64,000 nt of DNA from Bradyrhizobium sp. U87765 SZCCT0048 (GCF_018131225.1 NZ_JAFCMM010000005.1:434001-498000), one strand, 5' to 3'. Counted from the stretch's first letter, positions 16,679 to 26,401 are shown. The notes: generated from the sequence alone by a model not told the origin. Made by a program: numbers and translations.

Positions 16679-19096
16679 ATGCAGTCCACGAATGGTCGTT
16701 CGCGCGTCGTGCTTGTCACCGGCCTCGTCTGCGCGGTCCTGGGCCTTGCGCTCGCGGGCGGCGGGGTGTGGCTCGCCGCGCTCGGCGGCTCCCGGTACTA
16801 CGTCCTGGCCGGCGCGGGCGTCATCGTCACGGGCGCGCTGCTGATTGCTCATCACCGCGCCGCGCTGTGGGTCTATGCCGCGGTGCTGATCGGTACGTTG
16901 GTGTGGGCGGTGGGCGAAGTGCGGTTCGACTGGTGGCCGCTGGCGGCGCGCGGCGACCTGCTGTTTCCGCTGGCGCTGTGGCTGCTGACGCCATGGGTGG
17001 CGGGGCGGCTGACGCGCGGCGGTGGCGTGCTCGCCCGTGCGCCGACTTTGCCGCTGTGGGCCGGCGTGGCGGCGAGCGTCGCGGTGCTGGCCGTCGGCCT
17101 TGCCTTCAATCTCGGCATCGGCGGCGCGCCCTATCACGAGCGCATCGGCGATCTCGCCGCGGCCGTCGCCGCGAAACCGGCCGCGCCGCAGGGCGAGGGC
17201 AGCCAGCCCGACGCCGACTGGCGCGCCTATGGCCGCGGCCAGGATGGCCTGCGCTACTCGCCGCTTCGCCAGATCACGCCGCAGAATGTCAGCCAGCTCA
17301 AGGTCGCCTGGACCTTTCGCACCGGCGACCTGCCGGGGCCGAACGATCCCGTCGAGACCACCTTCGAGGTGACGCCGATCAAGGTCGGCGACACGCTGTA
17401 CCTGTGCACCCAGCACCAGAAGGTGTTCGCGCTGGATGCGGCGACCGGCAAGCCGCGCTGGACGTTCGATCCGCAGCTTAAGGATAACCCGACCTTCCAG
17501 CATCTCACCTGCCGCGGGGTGTCCTACGCGCAGACATCGCCGGGCGCGACCGACAGCGAAGGAAAGCCGGCGCCGGCGGAGTGTCCGCGCCGCATCTTCC
17601 TGCCGGTCAATGACGGCCGCCTGATCGCGCTCGATGCCGACACCGGCAAGCCGTGCGAGGGATTTGCCGACCATGGCACGCTCGACCTGCAGCAGGGCAT
17701 GGGCATCAAGACGTCGGGCTTCTACGAGCCGACGTCGCCGCCGGTGATCGGCGAGCGCATCGTCGTGGTCAACGGCGCGGTGATCGACAACTACTCGACG
17801 GAAGAACCCTCGGGCGTCATCCGCGGCTTCGACCTCTACACCGGCCGCCTCGTCTGGGCGTGGGATTCCGGCGCGGCAGAGGAGAACGCGCTGCCGTCGC
17901 CGACCCACACCTACACCAACAACTCGCCGAACTCATGGATCACCGCGTCGTACGATCCGAAGCTGAAGCTCGTGTACATGCCGATGGGCGTGCGCACGCC
18001 TGATATTTGGGGCGGCAACCGCGATGCGCTGAGCGAGCGCTATGCCAGCGCGCTGGTGGCGCTCGACATCGACACCGGCAAGCGCGTGTGGTCGTACCAG
18101 ACCGTGCACCACGATCTCTGGGACATGGACCTGCCGGCGCAGCCGAGCCTGATCGACTGGCCGGGCGAGGGCGGCGCGACGACGCCGGCGATCGTCATCC
18201 CGGCGAAGACCGGCAACCTGTTCGTGCTCGATCGCCGCACCGGCACGCCGATCGTGCCGGCGCCGGAGCGCGCCGTGCCGCAGGGCGCCGCGCCCGGCGA
18301 TCATGTGGCGCCGACGCAGCCGTTCTCCGAACTGACGCTGCGTCCCGAAGAGCTGCTGACCGGCGCCGACATGTGGGGCGCCACCATCCTCGACCAGCTC
18401 GCCTGCCGCATCGTCTTCCACCGCCTGCGCTACGAAGGCACATTCACGCCACCGTCGCTGCAGGGCACGCTGGTGTTTCCCGGCAATCTCGGCATCTTCG
18501 AGTGGGGCGGCCTTGCGGTCGATCCCGAACGCGCCATCGCCATCGCCAATCCCATCAACATCCCGTTCGTGTCGAAGCTGATGCCGCGCGGGCCGGACAA
18601 TCCGCCGGCGCCGACGGACAAGCATCCGCCCGGCAGCGAGGTCGGCGTGCAGCCGATGTATGGCGCGCCCTATGGTGTCGACCTGCACGCGTTTCTGTCG
18701 CCGATCGGCCTGCCATGCCTGCGCCCGCCGTGGGGCTACATCGCCGGCATCGACCTGCGCAGCCGCAAGGTCGTCTGGCTGCATCGCAACGGCACCATCC
18801 GGGACAGCGCGCCACTGCCGATCCCGATCCGCATGGGCGTGCCGAGCCTCGGCGGCCCGATCGCCACCGCTGGCGGCGTCGCGTTCTTCACCGGCACCGC
18901 CGATCACTTCATTCGCGCCTACAATGTCAACGACGGCCATCAGCTGTGGGAAGACCGCCTGCCTGCGGGCGCGCAGTCGACGCCGATGACCTATGCCGTC
19001 GGCGAGCGCCAGTTCGTCGTCACCGCTGCTGGCGGCCACGGCTCGTTCGGCACGCCGCCGGGCGATTACATCATCGCCTACGCCCTGGCGAAGTGA
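16679..19096 (+). CDS. gcd: membrane-bound PQQ-dependent glucose dehydrogenase
   Basis: An 805-residue quinoprotein, the usual length for membrane glucose dehydrogenase. Residues about 10-150 hold five TM segments that anchor the enzyme and bind ubiquinone. The remaining periplasmic part is the eight-bladed PQQ propeller: DWRAYGRGQDGLRYSPLRQITPQNVSQLKVAW opens it, then W-motif strands with VFALDAATGKPRWTFD, LIALDADTGKPCEGF, DLWDMDLPAQPSLIDW and GDGHQLWEDRLPAGAQSTPMTY-type blades follow. Reaction: D-glucose to gluconolactone in the periplasm with electrons passed to ubiquinone. AGGAG lies ten bases before the ATG. No pqq biosynthesis genes are in the window. Confidence 0.92.
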   Translation: MQSTNGRSRVVLVTGLVCAVLGLALAGGGVWLAALGGSRYYVLAGAGVIVTGALLIAHHRAALWVYAAVLIGTLVWAVGEVRFDWWPLAARGDLLFPLALWLLTPWVAGRLTRGGGVLARAPTLPLWAGVAASVAVLAVGLAFNLGIGGAPYHERIGDLAAAVAAKPAAPQGEGSQPDADWRAYGRGQDGLRYSPLRQITPQNVSQLKVAWTFRTGDLPGPNDPVETTFEVTPIKVGDTLYLCTQHQKVFALDAATGKPRWTFDPQLKDNPTFQHLTCRGVSYAQTSPGATDSEGKPAPAECPRRIFLPVNDGRLIALDADTGKPCEGFADHGTLDLQQGMGIKTSGFYEPTSPPVIGERIVVVNGAVIDNYSTEEPSGVIRGFDLYTGRLVWAWDSGAAEENALPSPTHTYTNNSPNSWITASYDPKLKLVYMPMGVRTPDIWGGNRDALSERYASALVALDIDTGKRVWSYQTVHHDLWDMDLPAQPSLIDWPGEGGATTPAIVIPAKTGNLFVLDRRTGTPIVPAPERAVPQGAAPGDHVAPTQPFSELTLRPEELLTGADMWGATILDQLACRIVFHRLRYEGTFTPPSLQGTLVFPGNLGIFEWGGLAVDPERAIAIANPINIPFVSKLMPRGPDNPPAPTDKHPPGSEVGVQPMYGAPYGVDLHAFLSPIGLPCLRPPWGYIAGIDLRSRKVVWLHRNGTIRDSAPLPIPIRMGVPSLGGPIATAGGVAFFTGTADHFIRAYNVNDGHQLWEDRLPAGAQSTPMTYAVGERQFVVTAAGGHGSFGTPPGDYIIAYALAK

Positions 19097-19376
19097 CGTC
19101 TCCGCTGTGAAGCCTGCCGTATGTTCGCACCGCTGCATCCGGCGCATTGCTGGCTTGCCGCACGCGGGCGGCTGCATGGCGGACGGGACGATGTGTCTTT
19201 GAACGCAGGCGATTTTGCTCTGTCCGGAACCGACCTGCGCGCAGCGGTCGCAGGGCGCGCAACTCACGAAGCCGTGACGTTTTCTTGCATTTGCGAACAG
19301 CGTTCCGATGTCTGTCGTGTCAGATCTTCGAGCGCCCGGCCGGATACGCCCGATCACAACCACAAGGAATGGCATC

Positions 19377-19748
19377 ATGTCCCGCAAGCCCGCCGCGACC
19401 GCCCGCGCCGCCGCCCTGCCGACCACTCATCACCGCCTGCTGCTGGCGTTTGCCGCCGCGCTCGCGCTGCTCGCCGCGATCCCGACCCTCGGCCATGCCG
19501 CGCCGGCGCCGGCCAGGGCGACGCCGGCGAAAAGTGTCATCGTCAAGCATGGCTATGCACGGTCGATGCCGACTGAATTCAGCAGCGCCGCGCGCCGCCA
19601 TCATCATCAGCGTTATGTCGTGCGCGAGCGCGACAGCTTCCGCGGCGCCTATGGCTATGTCCCGGCCCCGGTGGTCACTGCGCCGTCCTATGGCTACGGC
19701 GGTTATGGCTACGGTTACGGCGACAACTCGCGCAACCAGACCTGGTAA
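19377..19748 (+). CDS. small exported Gly/Tyr-rich hypothetical protein
   Basis: A 123-residue protein. The start ATG 19377 has AAGGA about eight bases upstream. A twin-basic, long signal peptide (RLLLAFAAALALLAAIPTLGHA) is followed by a His/Arg-rich segment (RRHHHQRYVVRERD) and a C-terminal GYGGYGYGYGDNS tail. This architecture is common among small exported proteins in rhizobial genomes; a cell-surface role is inference. An upstream in-frame ATG at 19308 is less likely because the signal peptide would become too long. Confidence 0.65.
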   Translation: MSRKPAATARAAALPTTHHRLLLAFAAALALLAAIPTLGHAAPAPARATPAKSVIVKHGYARSMPTEFSSAARRHHHQRYVVRERDSFRGAYGYVPAPVVTAPSYGYGGYGYGYGDNSRNQTW

Positions 19749-19958
19749 GCGGCAAGCGTTCGACATGCGTGTGAGGGGCGTTCGTGTGTGAGTCGCGTTC
19801 CAGCATTGCGTTCGACAGTTGAGTCCCTGAGTTCAGTTCAAGCGTTTGGCGGCTGCGCCCTTCTTCTCGTTCCTCCCGAGACTCCCTGACGGGCGTGGCC
19901 GCCACCCTCTTGTTTCCCCCGTTTCGTGTTGCAGTCCTCCTCTCCGTGTCGCCTCCCG

Positions 19959-19986
19959 CCGCCGGCCTTCGTGCTGGCGGTTTTTT
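19959..19986 (+). terminator. rho-independent terminator
   Basis: An 8-bp GC-rich stem (CCGCCGGC with GCTGGCGG, one G-T wobble) closes a CTTCGT loop and runs straight into six T residues at 19981-19986. It lies about 210 bp after the Gly/Tyr-rich protein gene and 86 bp before the amidohydrolase, so it separates two same-strand units. Confidence 0.7.
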
Positions 19987-20071
19987 GTGTGCGCCTGGCC
20001 GGCGTTGTCTCCCTTGCGGTTTTGATCCAAGCTGCGGAGACAATCTGACAACGTCTGCCGGGAGAACGCTC

Positions 20072-21799
20072 ATGTGTGTCGCCTGCAATCCCGGCCTGGC
20101 CGCGGTCCTGGAGTTCATGGCCTCGCGGCGCACGGTGCTGCAGACCAGTGCGGCATTGACGGCGTCGGCGTGGCTGCCATCGGTGCCGGCGCAGGCGCAG
20201 GGGGCCCACGCCGAGCTGCTGTTTCGCAACGGCACGGTGATGACCATGGATCCGGCGAAGCCGCGGGCGCAGGCCGTGGCGGTCAGCGGCGGCAGGATCG
20301 TGGCGGTCGGCTCCGACAGCGATCTCGACGGCTTGCGCAATGCCGACACGAAGGTGATCGATCTCGCCGGCGGCACGCTGCTGCCGGGCCTCATCGATCC
20401 GCACATGCACAGCGCGTTCGTCACCTTCGAGAGCTGGCTCGATGTCGGCCCGTTCGCGATGCGGAATATGGACGACGTGGTCGGCGCGCTGCGGACGGCG
20501 GCGGCACAAGCCGCGCCCGGGGCGTGGGTCAAGGCGTGGCAGTTCGATGCGACGATCACGCCGGGCACGACGGTGATCGACCTCGCGCTGCTCGACCGCA
20601 TCGCGCCGGACCATCCGCTGTTCCTCTACGAGTCCAACGGCCACATCGCCCATGTCAACACCGCCGCGCTGAAGGCCGCCGGCGTCACCCGTGACACGCC
20701 GGATCCGCCGCAGGGACACTACGGCCGCGACGCCAATGGCGAGCTGACGGGCCGTGTCGACGAAACGCCGGCGCTGATGCCGTTCATGGCGAAGATCGGC
20801 ATGCCGTCGGCCGACGAACTCGCCGCCGCGCTCGGACGCCTGTTCAGGACGGCCGCGAGCCGCGGCTGCACCGGCCTGTTCGACTGCGCGCTCGGCTTCC
20901 AGGGCCTCGGCGATCTCAAGCTGATCCAGAGCGTGATGGCGAGCAACCCGCCGGTCCGCTATGGCGGCACGCTGGTGTCGAGCCGCATGAAGGCCTGGCA
21001 GGACGCAGGCCTCAAGCCCGGCTTCGGCAACGACCGCTTCCGCGTCAGCGCGATCAAGGCGTGGGCCGACGGCTCCAACCAGGGCCGCAGCGGCTACCAG
21101 CGCCAGCCCTACCTCAATTCGGACAGCCGCGGCCTGCTGAACTACACCGCCGAGCAACTGACGCAGGCCATCCGCATCGCCCATGACGACGGCTGGCAGG
21201 TGTGCGTGCATGCCAATGGCGATGCCGCCATCGACACCACGATCGATGCCTATGACGCGGTGCTCAGGACGAAGCCGCGCGACGATCATCGCCACCGCAT
21301 CGAGCACTGCTCGATCCTGCATGACGAGCAGATCGCGCGCATGAAGGCGCTGGGATTGTCGCCGTCGTTCCTCATCGGCCATGTCCATTACTGGGGCCGC
21401 GCGTTCCGCGACGACATCCTCGGACCCGAGCGGGCGAACCGCCTCGATCCCTGCGCCTCGGCGCTCAGGGGCGGCCTGCGCCCGACGCTGCACTCCGACT
21501 GGAGCGTCACCGAGATCGGCCCGCTGCGCATGGTGGAGAACGCGGTGACGCGGATCATGCGCGACGGCGGCGAGGTGCTCAATCCGGCGGAGTGCGTCCC
21601 CGTCGACGCGGCGCTGCGCATGGTCACGGCGGACGCGGCCTGGCAGTGCCGCTGGGATTTCACCGGCGTGCTGGCTGCGGGCAAGGCGGCCGACCTCGTC
21701 ATCCTCGACAAGGATCCGACCACGGTCGACCCGACGACGCTGCGCGGCGTCCCGGTGCGCGAGACCTGGCTCGACGGCGAGCGGCGCTTTCAGGCGTAA
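20072..21799 (+). CDS. Tat-exported amidohydrolase (YtcJ-like)
   Basis: A 575-residue metal-dependent amidohydrolase. The start ATG 20072 has GGGAG eight bases upstream. A Tat signal is present at residues 17-43 (MASRRTVLQTSAALTASAW, then VPAQAQG), so it is exported folded. The metal site opens with H111xH113 in LIDPHMHSA, and later ligands are visible in CVHANGDAAID and HRIEHCSILHDEQ. LHSDWSVTEIGP probably carries the catalytic Asp. The C-terminal GKAADLVILDKDP is the family beta-sandwich signature. Substrate unknown. The N-terminal MCVACNPG before the Tat motif is unusual; Met16 is an alternative start. Confidence 0.85.
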   Translation: MCVACNPGLAAVLEFMASRRTVLQTSAALTASAWLPSVPAQAQGAHAELLFRNGTVMTMDPAKPRAQAVAVSGGRIVAVGSDSDLDGLRNADTKVIDLAGGTLLPGLIDPHMHSAFVTFESWLDVGPFAMRNMDDVVGALRTAAAQAAPGAWVKAWQFDATITPGTTVIDLALLDRIAPDHPLFLYESNGHIAHVNTAALKAAGVTRDTPDPPQGHYGRDANGELTGRVDETPALMPFMAKIGMPSADELAAALGRLFRTAASRGCTGLFDCALGFQGLGDLKLIQSVMASNPPVRYGGTLVSSRMKAWQDAGLKPGFGNDRFRVSAIKAWADGSNQGRSGYQRQPYLNSDSRGLLNYTAEQLTQAIRIAHDDGWQVCVHANGDAAIDTTIDAYDAVLRTKPRDDHRHRIEHCSILHDEQIARMKALGLSPSFLIGHVHYWGRAFRDDILGPERANRLDPCASALRGGLRPTLHSDWSVTEIGPLRMVENAVTRIMRDGGEVLNPAECVPVDAALRMVTADAAWQCRWDFTGVLAAGKAADLVILDKDPTTVDPTTLRGVPVRETWLDGERRFQA

Positions 21800-21900
21800 G
21801 GGGCGGGGAGCGCCAGCGCGATGTGACGGCGCGGCGCCAGGCCGAATCCGTCACGTGACTGTTTGATCCGTCACGCCGAGCCTCTCACGCGTCACTCTGA

Positions 21901-22520
21901 GCCTCCAACCCGTCACCCTGAGGTGGCCATGCGAAGCATGGCCCTCGAAGAGCGACGGCCTGTGCGGTGGCGCCCCGGCGTTCATCCTTCGAGGCTCGCT
22001 TGCGCTCGCACCTCAGGATGAGGGGAGAGGAAGGCGGCGGAGGCGAATGACGCGGTGAGTGTGGTGTGCGTGAGCGCAGGTCCTTCATGCGCTGCATCCG
22101 CTCCGCGGCTCCCGGCTGTTTGATCCGTCCCCCGGAGTTTGCGTTTCCCCGAGCCTCCAACCCGTCACCCTGAGGTGGCCATGCGAAGCATGGCCCTCGA
22201 AGGGCGACGGCCTGGGCGGTGATGCCCTGGCGTTCATCCTTCGAGGCTTGCTTGCGCTCGCACCTCAGGATGACGGGAGGGGAAGGCGGCAGAGAAAAAT
22301 GACGCGGTGAGTGTGGCGTGCGTGAGCGCAGGTCCTTCATGCGCTGCATCCGCTCCGCGGCTCCGGCTGTTTGATCCGTCCCCCGGAGTTTGCGATCCGT
22401 TACCCCGAGCCTCCAACCCGTCACCCTGAGGTGGCCATGCGAAGCATGGCCCTCGAAGGGCGACGGCCCGTGCGGCAACGCCCTGGCGTTCGTCCGTCGA
22501 GGCGCTCCGGCGCTTGCGCC
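21901..22520. repeat. large tandem repeat, about 2.4 copies of 252-256 bp
   Basis: Copies start at 21901, 22153 and 22409 with the same GCCTCCAACCCGTCACCCTG and run nearly unchanged through a hairpin-forming block (GGTGGCCATGCGAAGCATGGCC), a TCATCCTTCGAGGC block and GTTTGATCCGTCCCCCGGAG. The third copy is cut after about 110 bp. Inside each copy is the intergenic inverted-repeat family called D in this annotation. Open frames of up to 226 codons here repeat with the DNA and are not genes. The interval 21800-22802 has no other content recognised. Confidence 0.9.
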
Positions 22521-22802
22521 TCGGGGGGACGGTTGGGCGCGCGCTTCGGCGCCATTGTCCGCCATCCGCTATCTGGTCCTTCCTCCCGTACCGCTTCCGA
22601 CTGCGGAATGCCCGCGCCAACGGTTGTCCTGGTGGCCGGCCGCGTGGCCGGCCGCTGTCATGCGCTTGTCTTTTGTCGCGGGCAGGCTTTGGATAGAGGC
22701 GCGCGGCGCTGCCGCGTGATTGCCGACGATCCCTTTGACGATTTGTTTCAAGACATTCTTGGCGCCTTTTTCTCAAACCTGTTTCAATGACGGAGACGTT
22801 CG

Positions 22803-23606
22803 ATGTCCAAGACGCTCGGGGCGGGGATCTATACCGCCTATCGCCAGAACGGAATCCTGCATGTGAAGGCCGTCGGCTGGAAGCCGACCGCGCAGACGAA
22901 AGTGTATCTCGAGCAATTGCCGTTCCTGATCTTCCCTCCGCAGGTGGCGCTGATCTTCGAGACGGAAGGCATCACCAGCCCCGTCGAGCTGCCGTTCGAG
23001 ACCGAGAAGGCGTTTCCCGGTTATCCGGCATCGGCGAAGGTCGTCACCGTGGTCGATCGCAACGGCCATCATGCCATCCAGATCGACGAGCGGCCCGCGA
23101 CCGCCGCGCCGCTGATGATTGGCAATCCGGCGGAGCCGCGTTTCGTGGTGTACCGGCAGATCGGCACCGATCTCTACCTGATCGCGCCGGCGGACGCGCC
23201 GGTGATCGCGATCTATGTCCGGGTGTTCGGCCCCGATACCTATGCCGCCTGCCAGGCCTATGTCGCGGCCCACAGTGCGCCGCCGCCGGTCGTCGAGCTG
23301 CTGCCGGGCTCGCTGCACGCCTGGATCGATGCGATGCCCGGCGGGCCGGCCCGGCTGGTGGTGACGGTCGACGCATTCGTCGAGGTCGACTGGACGGTGA
23401 CGCTGGTCAGCGCAGTGCCGCAGGGCATCAATCCGCTGGTCAAGCTGTTGAGGCCCGAGGTGCAGCTGCCGCCGGGCCCGGTGCACAGCCATGCCATCGG
23501 CCTGCGCACGCTGCGCTACGAGGAGCCGCAGCCGCTCGCCTATACCGACGTCACCATCGAGAACGGACTGCTGTCGCTGTCGGCGAAGGTGACGACGACG
23601 CACTGA
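22803..23606 (+). CDS. conserved hypothetical protein, beta-rich
   Basis: A 267-residue soluble protein with no signal peptide or TM segment. GGAG lies about eight bases before the ATG. The sequence is dominated by alternating hydrophobic strands (VALIFETEG, VVTVVDRNGHHAIQIDE, RFVVYRQIGTDLYLIAPADAPVIAIYVRVFG, RLVVTVDAFVEVDWTVTLVSAV), suggesting a beta-sandwich. No family was recognised. It is a lone gene bracketed by repeat-rich gaps. Confidence 0.65.
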   Translation: MSKTLGAGIYTAYRQNGILHVKAVGWKPTAQTKVYLEQLPFLIFPPQVALIFETEGITSPVELPFETEKAFPGYPASAKVVTVVDRNGHHAIQIDERPATAAPLMIGNPAEPRFVVYRQIGTDLYLIAPADAPVIAIYVRVFGPDTYAACQAYVAAHSAPPPVVELLPGSLHAWIDAMPGGPARLVVTVDAFVEVDWTVTLVSAVPQGINPLVKLLRPEVQLPPGPVHSHAIGLRTLRYEEPQPLAYTDVTIENGLLSLSAKVTTTH

Positions 23607-23708
23607 CGGCGAGGGCCGGGGTTGCGCCGGGGCTGTTGATCCTTCGCGGCGCGCAACAGCGCGCACCTCAGAATAACGGGGTCAGCACAGCGCCGCTCCA
23701 TTCTCTAC

Positions 23709-23812
23709 GTCATCACCGGGCCGGCGCGCAGCGCCGTGACCCGGTGATCCAGCTATTGAGTTTCGTCGTGCGGTGAGCAAGCTGGATGGCCGGGTCGAGC
23801 CCGGCCATGACG
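23709..23812. repeat. intergenic paired inverted repeat, family A
   Basis: Two hairpins are joined by a linker: CATCACCGGG...CCCGGTGAT, then AGCTGGATGGCCGGGTC with GAGCCCGGCCATGAC. The same arrangement recurs near 26.0-26.25 kb, 54.7 kb and 58.9 kb. It lies in the gap between the hypothetical protein gene and the convergent DUF983 gene and may work as a bidirectional terminator. A decayed copy of family D lies just before it (about 23627-23680). Confidence 0.75.
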
Positions 23813-23861
23813 CTGTGGGAGTGGTGCGTGCTGAAGACCAGACGCTCCGCTGTTTTTCCCC

Positions 23862-24299
23862 TCACGCCTTCAGCTGTGCCCGCACGGGCGCCGGCTGCAG
23901 CGCCGCGGCCCTGGCGAGGCGCGCCTGCCGCGCGTGCTCGAAGCCATGCATGCCGCTGTGCCACTGCAGCGCGACGATGGCGCCCTTGGTCGGTTGCAAC
24001 AGCGCCAGCGACGAGAACAGCGTCAGCGGCAGCCAGATCAGAAAGTGCAGCCAGTACGGCGGCGTGTAGGCGACCTCGACGGCGAGGATCGCCGGCACGA
24101 TGAGATGGCCGACCACCACGATGACGAGATACGCCGGAAAATCGTCGGCGCGCTGATGGGTGTAATCCTCGCCGCAGGCGCTGCAGCGGTCCACGACCTT
24201 GAGATAGCGGCCGAACAGGGCGCCCTTGCCGCAGCACGGGCACTTCATCGCGAAGCCGCGCAGGGTGGCCGTGGTCAGGGACACGTTCGGGTCCGTCAT
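23862..24299 (-). CDS. DUF983 zinc-ribbon membrane protein
   Basis: A 145-residue protein. A zinc ribbon is visible as Cys20-x2-Cys23 (KCPCCGKG) and Cys39-x2-Cys42 (CSACGEDY), followed by the family-typical DDFPAYLVI motif and two TM segments (YLVIVVVGHLIVPAILAVEV and WLHFLIWLPLTLFSSLALL). The start ATG 24299 has AGAGG seven bases upstream; a second in-frame ATG at 24338 lies between MocR-site sequences and is less likely. Function of DUF983 is unknown. It is divergent from the MocR regulator and could be its target. Confidence 0.88.
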   Translation of the reverse strand: MTDPNVSLTTATLRGFAMKCPCCGKGALFGRYLKVVDRCSACGEDYTHQRADDFPAYLVIVVVGHLIVPAILAVEVAYTPPYWLHFLIWLPLTLFSSLALLQPTKGAIVALQWHSGMHGFEHARQARLARAAALQPAPVRAQLKA

Positions 24300-24331
24300 G
24301 GCGAAACCTCTTCTCGCTCTTTCCAATTGTT

Positions 24332-24406
24332 GATCCATACAATATGAATTAGCGACCTAACATTCAAAGACAATGCGCGCAATTGCATGGATTGGATCCC
24401 TACAAT
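24332..24406. promoter_or_regulatory. candidate MocR operator, two direct repeats
   Basis: GATCCATACAAT (24332-24343) and GATCCCTACAAT (24395-24406) are direct repeats with one mismatch, 63 bp apart, or six helical turns. The first lies between the divergent DUF983 and MocR genes; the second overlaps codons 3-7 of the MocR gene itself. Direct repeats of this spacing suit dimeric MocR proteins, which bind two half-sites. This suggests autoregulation and control of the divergent gene. Confidence 0.5.
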
Positions 24407-25760
24407 CTCGGAAGGCCACGGGCCGCTCTACCTGCGGATCGTCGAGGCCATCGCCACCGACGTCGCCATCGGCCGCCTGGTGCGCGGCCAGCAGTTGCCG
24501 ACCCATCGCGCGCTGGCGAAGGCGCTCGGCGTCGACCTGACCACGGTGACGCGCGCCTATGGCGAGGCACGCAAGCGCGGCCTGATCGACGCCCAGGTCG
24601 GCCGCGGCAGTTTTGTGTCGGAGACGACAGCGCGCGCCACCGAGGGCCCGCCGCGCATCACCATCGATCTCTCCATGAACATCCCGCCGCAGCCGGTCGA
24701 GGCGAACCTCGACCTGCGCATCGCCCAGGGGCTCGCGGCGGTGCGCGGCGACGCCGGCTTCAGCGCCTTCCTCAGCTACGCGCGGCCGGGCGGCAGCGAT
24801 GAGGAACGGCAGGCCGGCGCGGCGTGGCTGTCGCAACGCATCCCCGCAGCGCGCACCGATCGGCTCATCGTCTATCCCGGCGCGCAGGCGATCCTGTTCA
24901 ACATCCTGCTGACGCGCACCTCGCCCGGCGACGTCGTGCTGACGGAGGCGGTGACTTATCCCGGCCTCAAGGCGGCCGCAGCGCGGCTCGGCGTGCGTCT
25001 CGTCGGCGTCGCCATGGACGAGGAGGGCGTGCGCCCCGATGCGCTGGCACGCGCCTGCGCGGCCCATCGGCCGAAGGCGGTGTATCTCGTGCCGACGCAG
25101 CACAACCCGACCACGGCGACGCTGAGCGCCGAACGCCGTCATGCGGTGGCGGAGATCGTCGACCGCGCCGATACCGTGCTGATCGAGGACGATGCCTATG
25201 GCGCGCTCGAGCCGCAGGTCGCGCCGATCGCCAGCCTCATTCCCGAGCGCACTTATTATGCCGCGAGCCTGTCCAAGGTGATCGCGCCGGCGCTGCGCGT
25301 CGCCTATCTCCTGGCGCCGCACGATGCCGCCGAGCAGGCGATGCGCGGCGCGCTGCAGGCGACCGTGCAGATGTCGGCGTCGCTGATGGTGGCGCTGGTG
25401 ACGCAATGGATGACCAGCGGCGTCGCCGAGCAGATCATCCGCGCCATCCGTCACGAGGCGGCGGGACGCCAGCAGCTCGCGGCACGCTACCTCGCGGGCC
25501 TGCGCGTCGCGGCGCGGCCGCATGGCCATCACCTGTGGGTGCCGGTGCCGGCGCAGTGGAAGCGCGAGGATCTCATCGTGCACCTGCTGCGCCACGGCCT
25601 CGCGGTGGTCGGCGGCGATGCCTTCGCCGTGTCCGAGGATGCGCCGAACGGCATCCGCGTGTCGCTGGGCGCCGCCCGCAACCGCGCCGACCTTGCGCAA
25701 GCGCTGCAGGTGCTCGCCAGCGCGCTCAAGGCGCCGGGCAGCGGCGGGCAGATCGTGTAG
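24387..25760 (+). CDS. MocR/PdxR-like GntR-family regulator with aminotransferase domain
   Basis: A 457-residue fusion. Residues about 10-80 form a GntR winged helix (LYLRIVEAIATDVAIGRLVRGQQLPTHRALAKALGVDLTTVTRAYGEARKRGLI). From about 110 on it is a fold-type I aminotransferase-like domain that binds PLP; the Schiff-base lysine is Lys297 in AASLSKVIAPALRVAYL, and the PLP-phosphate/Asn region is VYLVPTQHNPTTATLS. Known role: MocR proteins sense PLP or amino-compound adducts and act as regulators rather than transaminases. No Shine-Dalgarno is evident before ATG 24387, so translation may be leaderless. Target genes are inferred to be itself and the DUF983 gene. Confidence 0.88.
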   Translation: MDWIPTISEGHGPLYLRIVEAIATDVAIGRLVRGQQLPTHRALAKALGVDLTTVTRAYGEARKRGLIDAQVGRGSFVSETTARATEGPPRITIDLSMNIPPQPVEANLDLRIAQGLAAVRGDAGFSAFLSYARPGGSDEERQAGAAWLSQRIPAARTDRLIVYPGAQAILFNILLTRTSPGDVVLTEAVTYPGLKAAAARLGVRLVGVAMDEEGVRPDALARACAAHRPKAVYLVPTQHNPTTATLSAERRHAVAEIVDRADTVLIEDDAYGALEPQVAPIASLIPERTYYAASLSKVIAPALRVAYLLAPHDAAEQAMRGALQATVQMSASLMVALVTQWMTSGVAEQIIRAIRHEAAGRQQLAARYLAGLRVAARPHGHHLWVPVPAQWKREDLIVHLLRHGLAVVGGDAFAVSEDAPNGIRVSLGAARNRADLAQALQVLASALKAPGSGGQIV

Positions 25761-25828
25761 GCGTGACGGGGAAGACGCGACGCGTCCACATTCTCGGCGT
25801 CATCACTGACGCTGCGTGCGCTAAACCC

Positions 25829-26250
25829 TCATGGTGAGGAGCGCGGCAACGCCGCGCGTCTCGAACCATGAGGTCGAGACGCCACGGCCTCATCCTTCGA
25901 AATGCCCGCGGTGCGGGCTCATCAGGATGAGGGGCAGGGTGTCGCGAATGAACCGTTGTGAGTAACTGAGCGCCATCCCACCATGCTGCGTCATCACCGG
26001 GCCGGCGCGTTAGCGCCGTGACCCGCTGATCCAGCTTCACAGCGCGCATGATGCGCGGCGCGTAAGCTGGATGGCCGGGGCTAGCCCACGGCTGTCCGGT
26101 TGGTTTTGGCGCCAACCACACCCACGCCGTCATTGCCGGGCGAAGACCCGGCCATCCAGCTTCCTCGCGACTCGACGTACGCTTTTTAAAGTTGGATCAC
26201 CGGGTCACGGCGCTGCGCGCCGGCCCGGTGATGACGCTGAAAATATGGAA
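25829..26250. repeat. intergenic repeat cluster, families C and A
   Basis: The 641-bp gap 25761-26401 holds a family C element at about 25829-25935 (TCATGGTGAGGAGCGCGGCA ... TCGAACCATGAGG, then CCTCATCCTTCG and ATCAGGATGAGG) and two family A elements at about 25989-26080 and 26129-26240 (hairpins of CACCGGGCCGGCG / CCGTGACCC and GTCATTGCCGGGCGAAGACCCGGC). No gene was recognised among the open frames, which are repeat-borne. Confidence 0.75.
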
Positions 26251-26401
26251 GCGCAGCGCGTCTCAGAGAACTGCTGCAACCATCGAGCTCAGCCTGTTCA
26301 AAGAGCTGTCGCTTCCACCTGCACGCTCAACCGGACAGCCGTGGGGCAAGCCCGGCCATGACGGAGCGAGTGAGGTTGGCATGCGTGGCGCGCCGCTGTC
26401 C

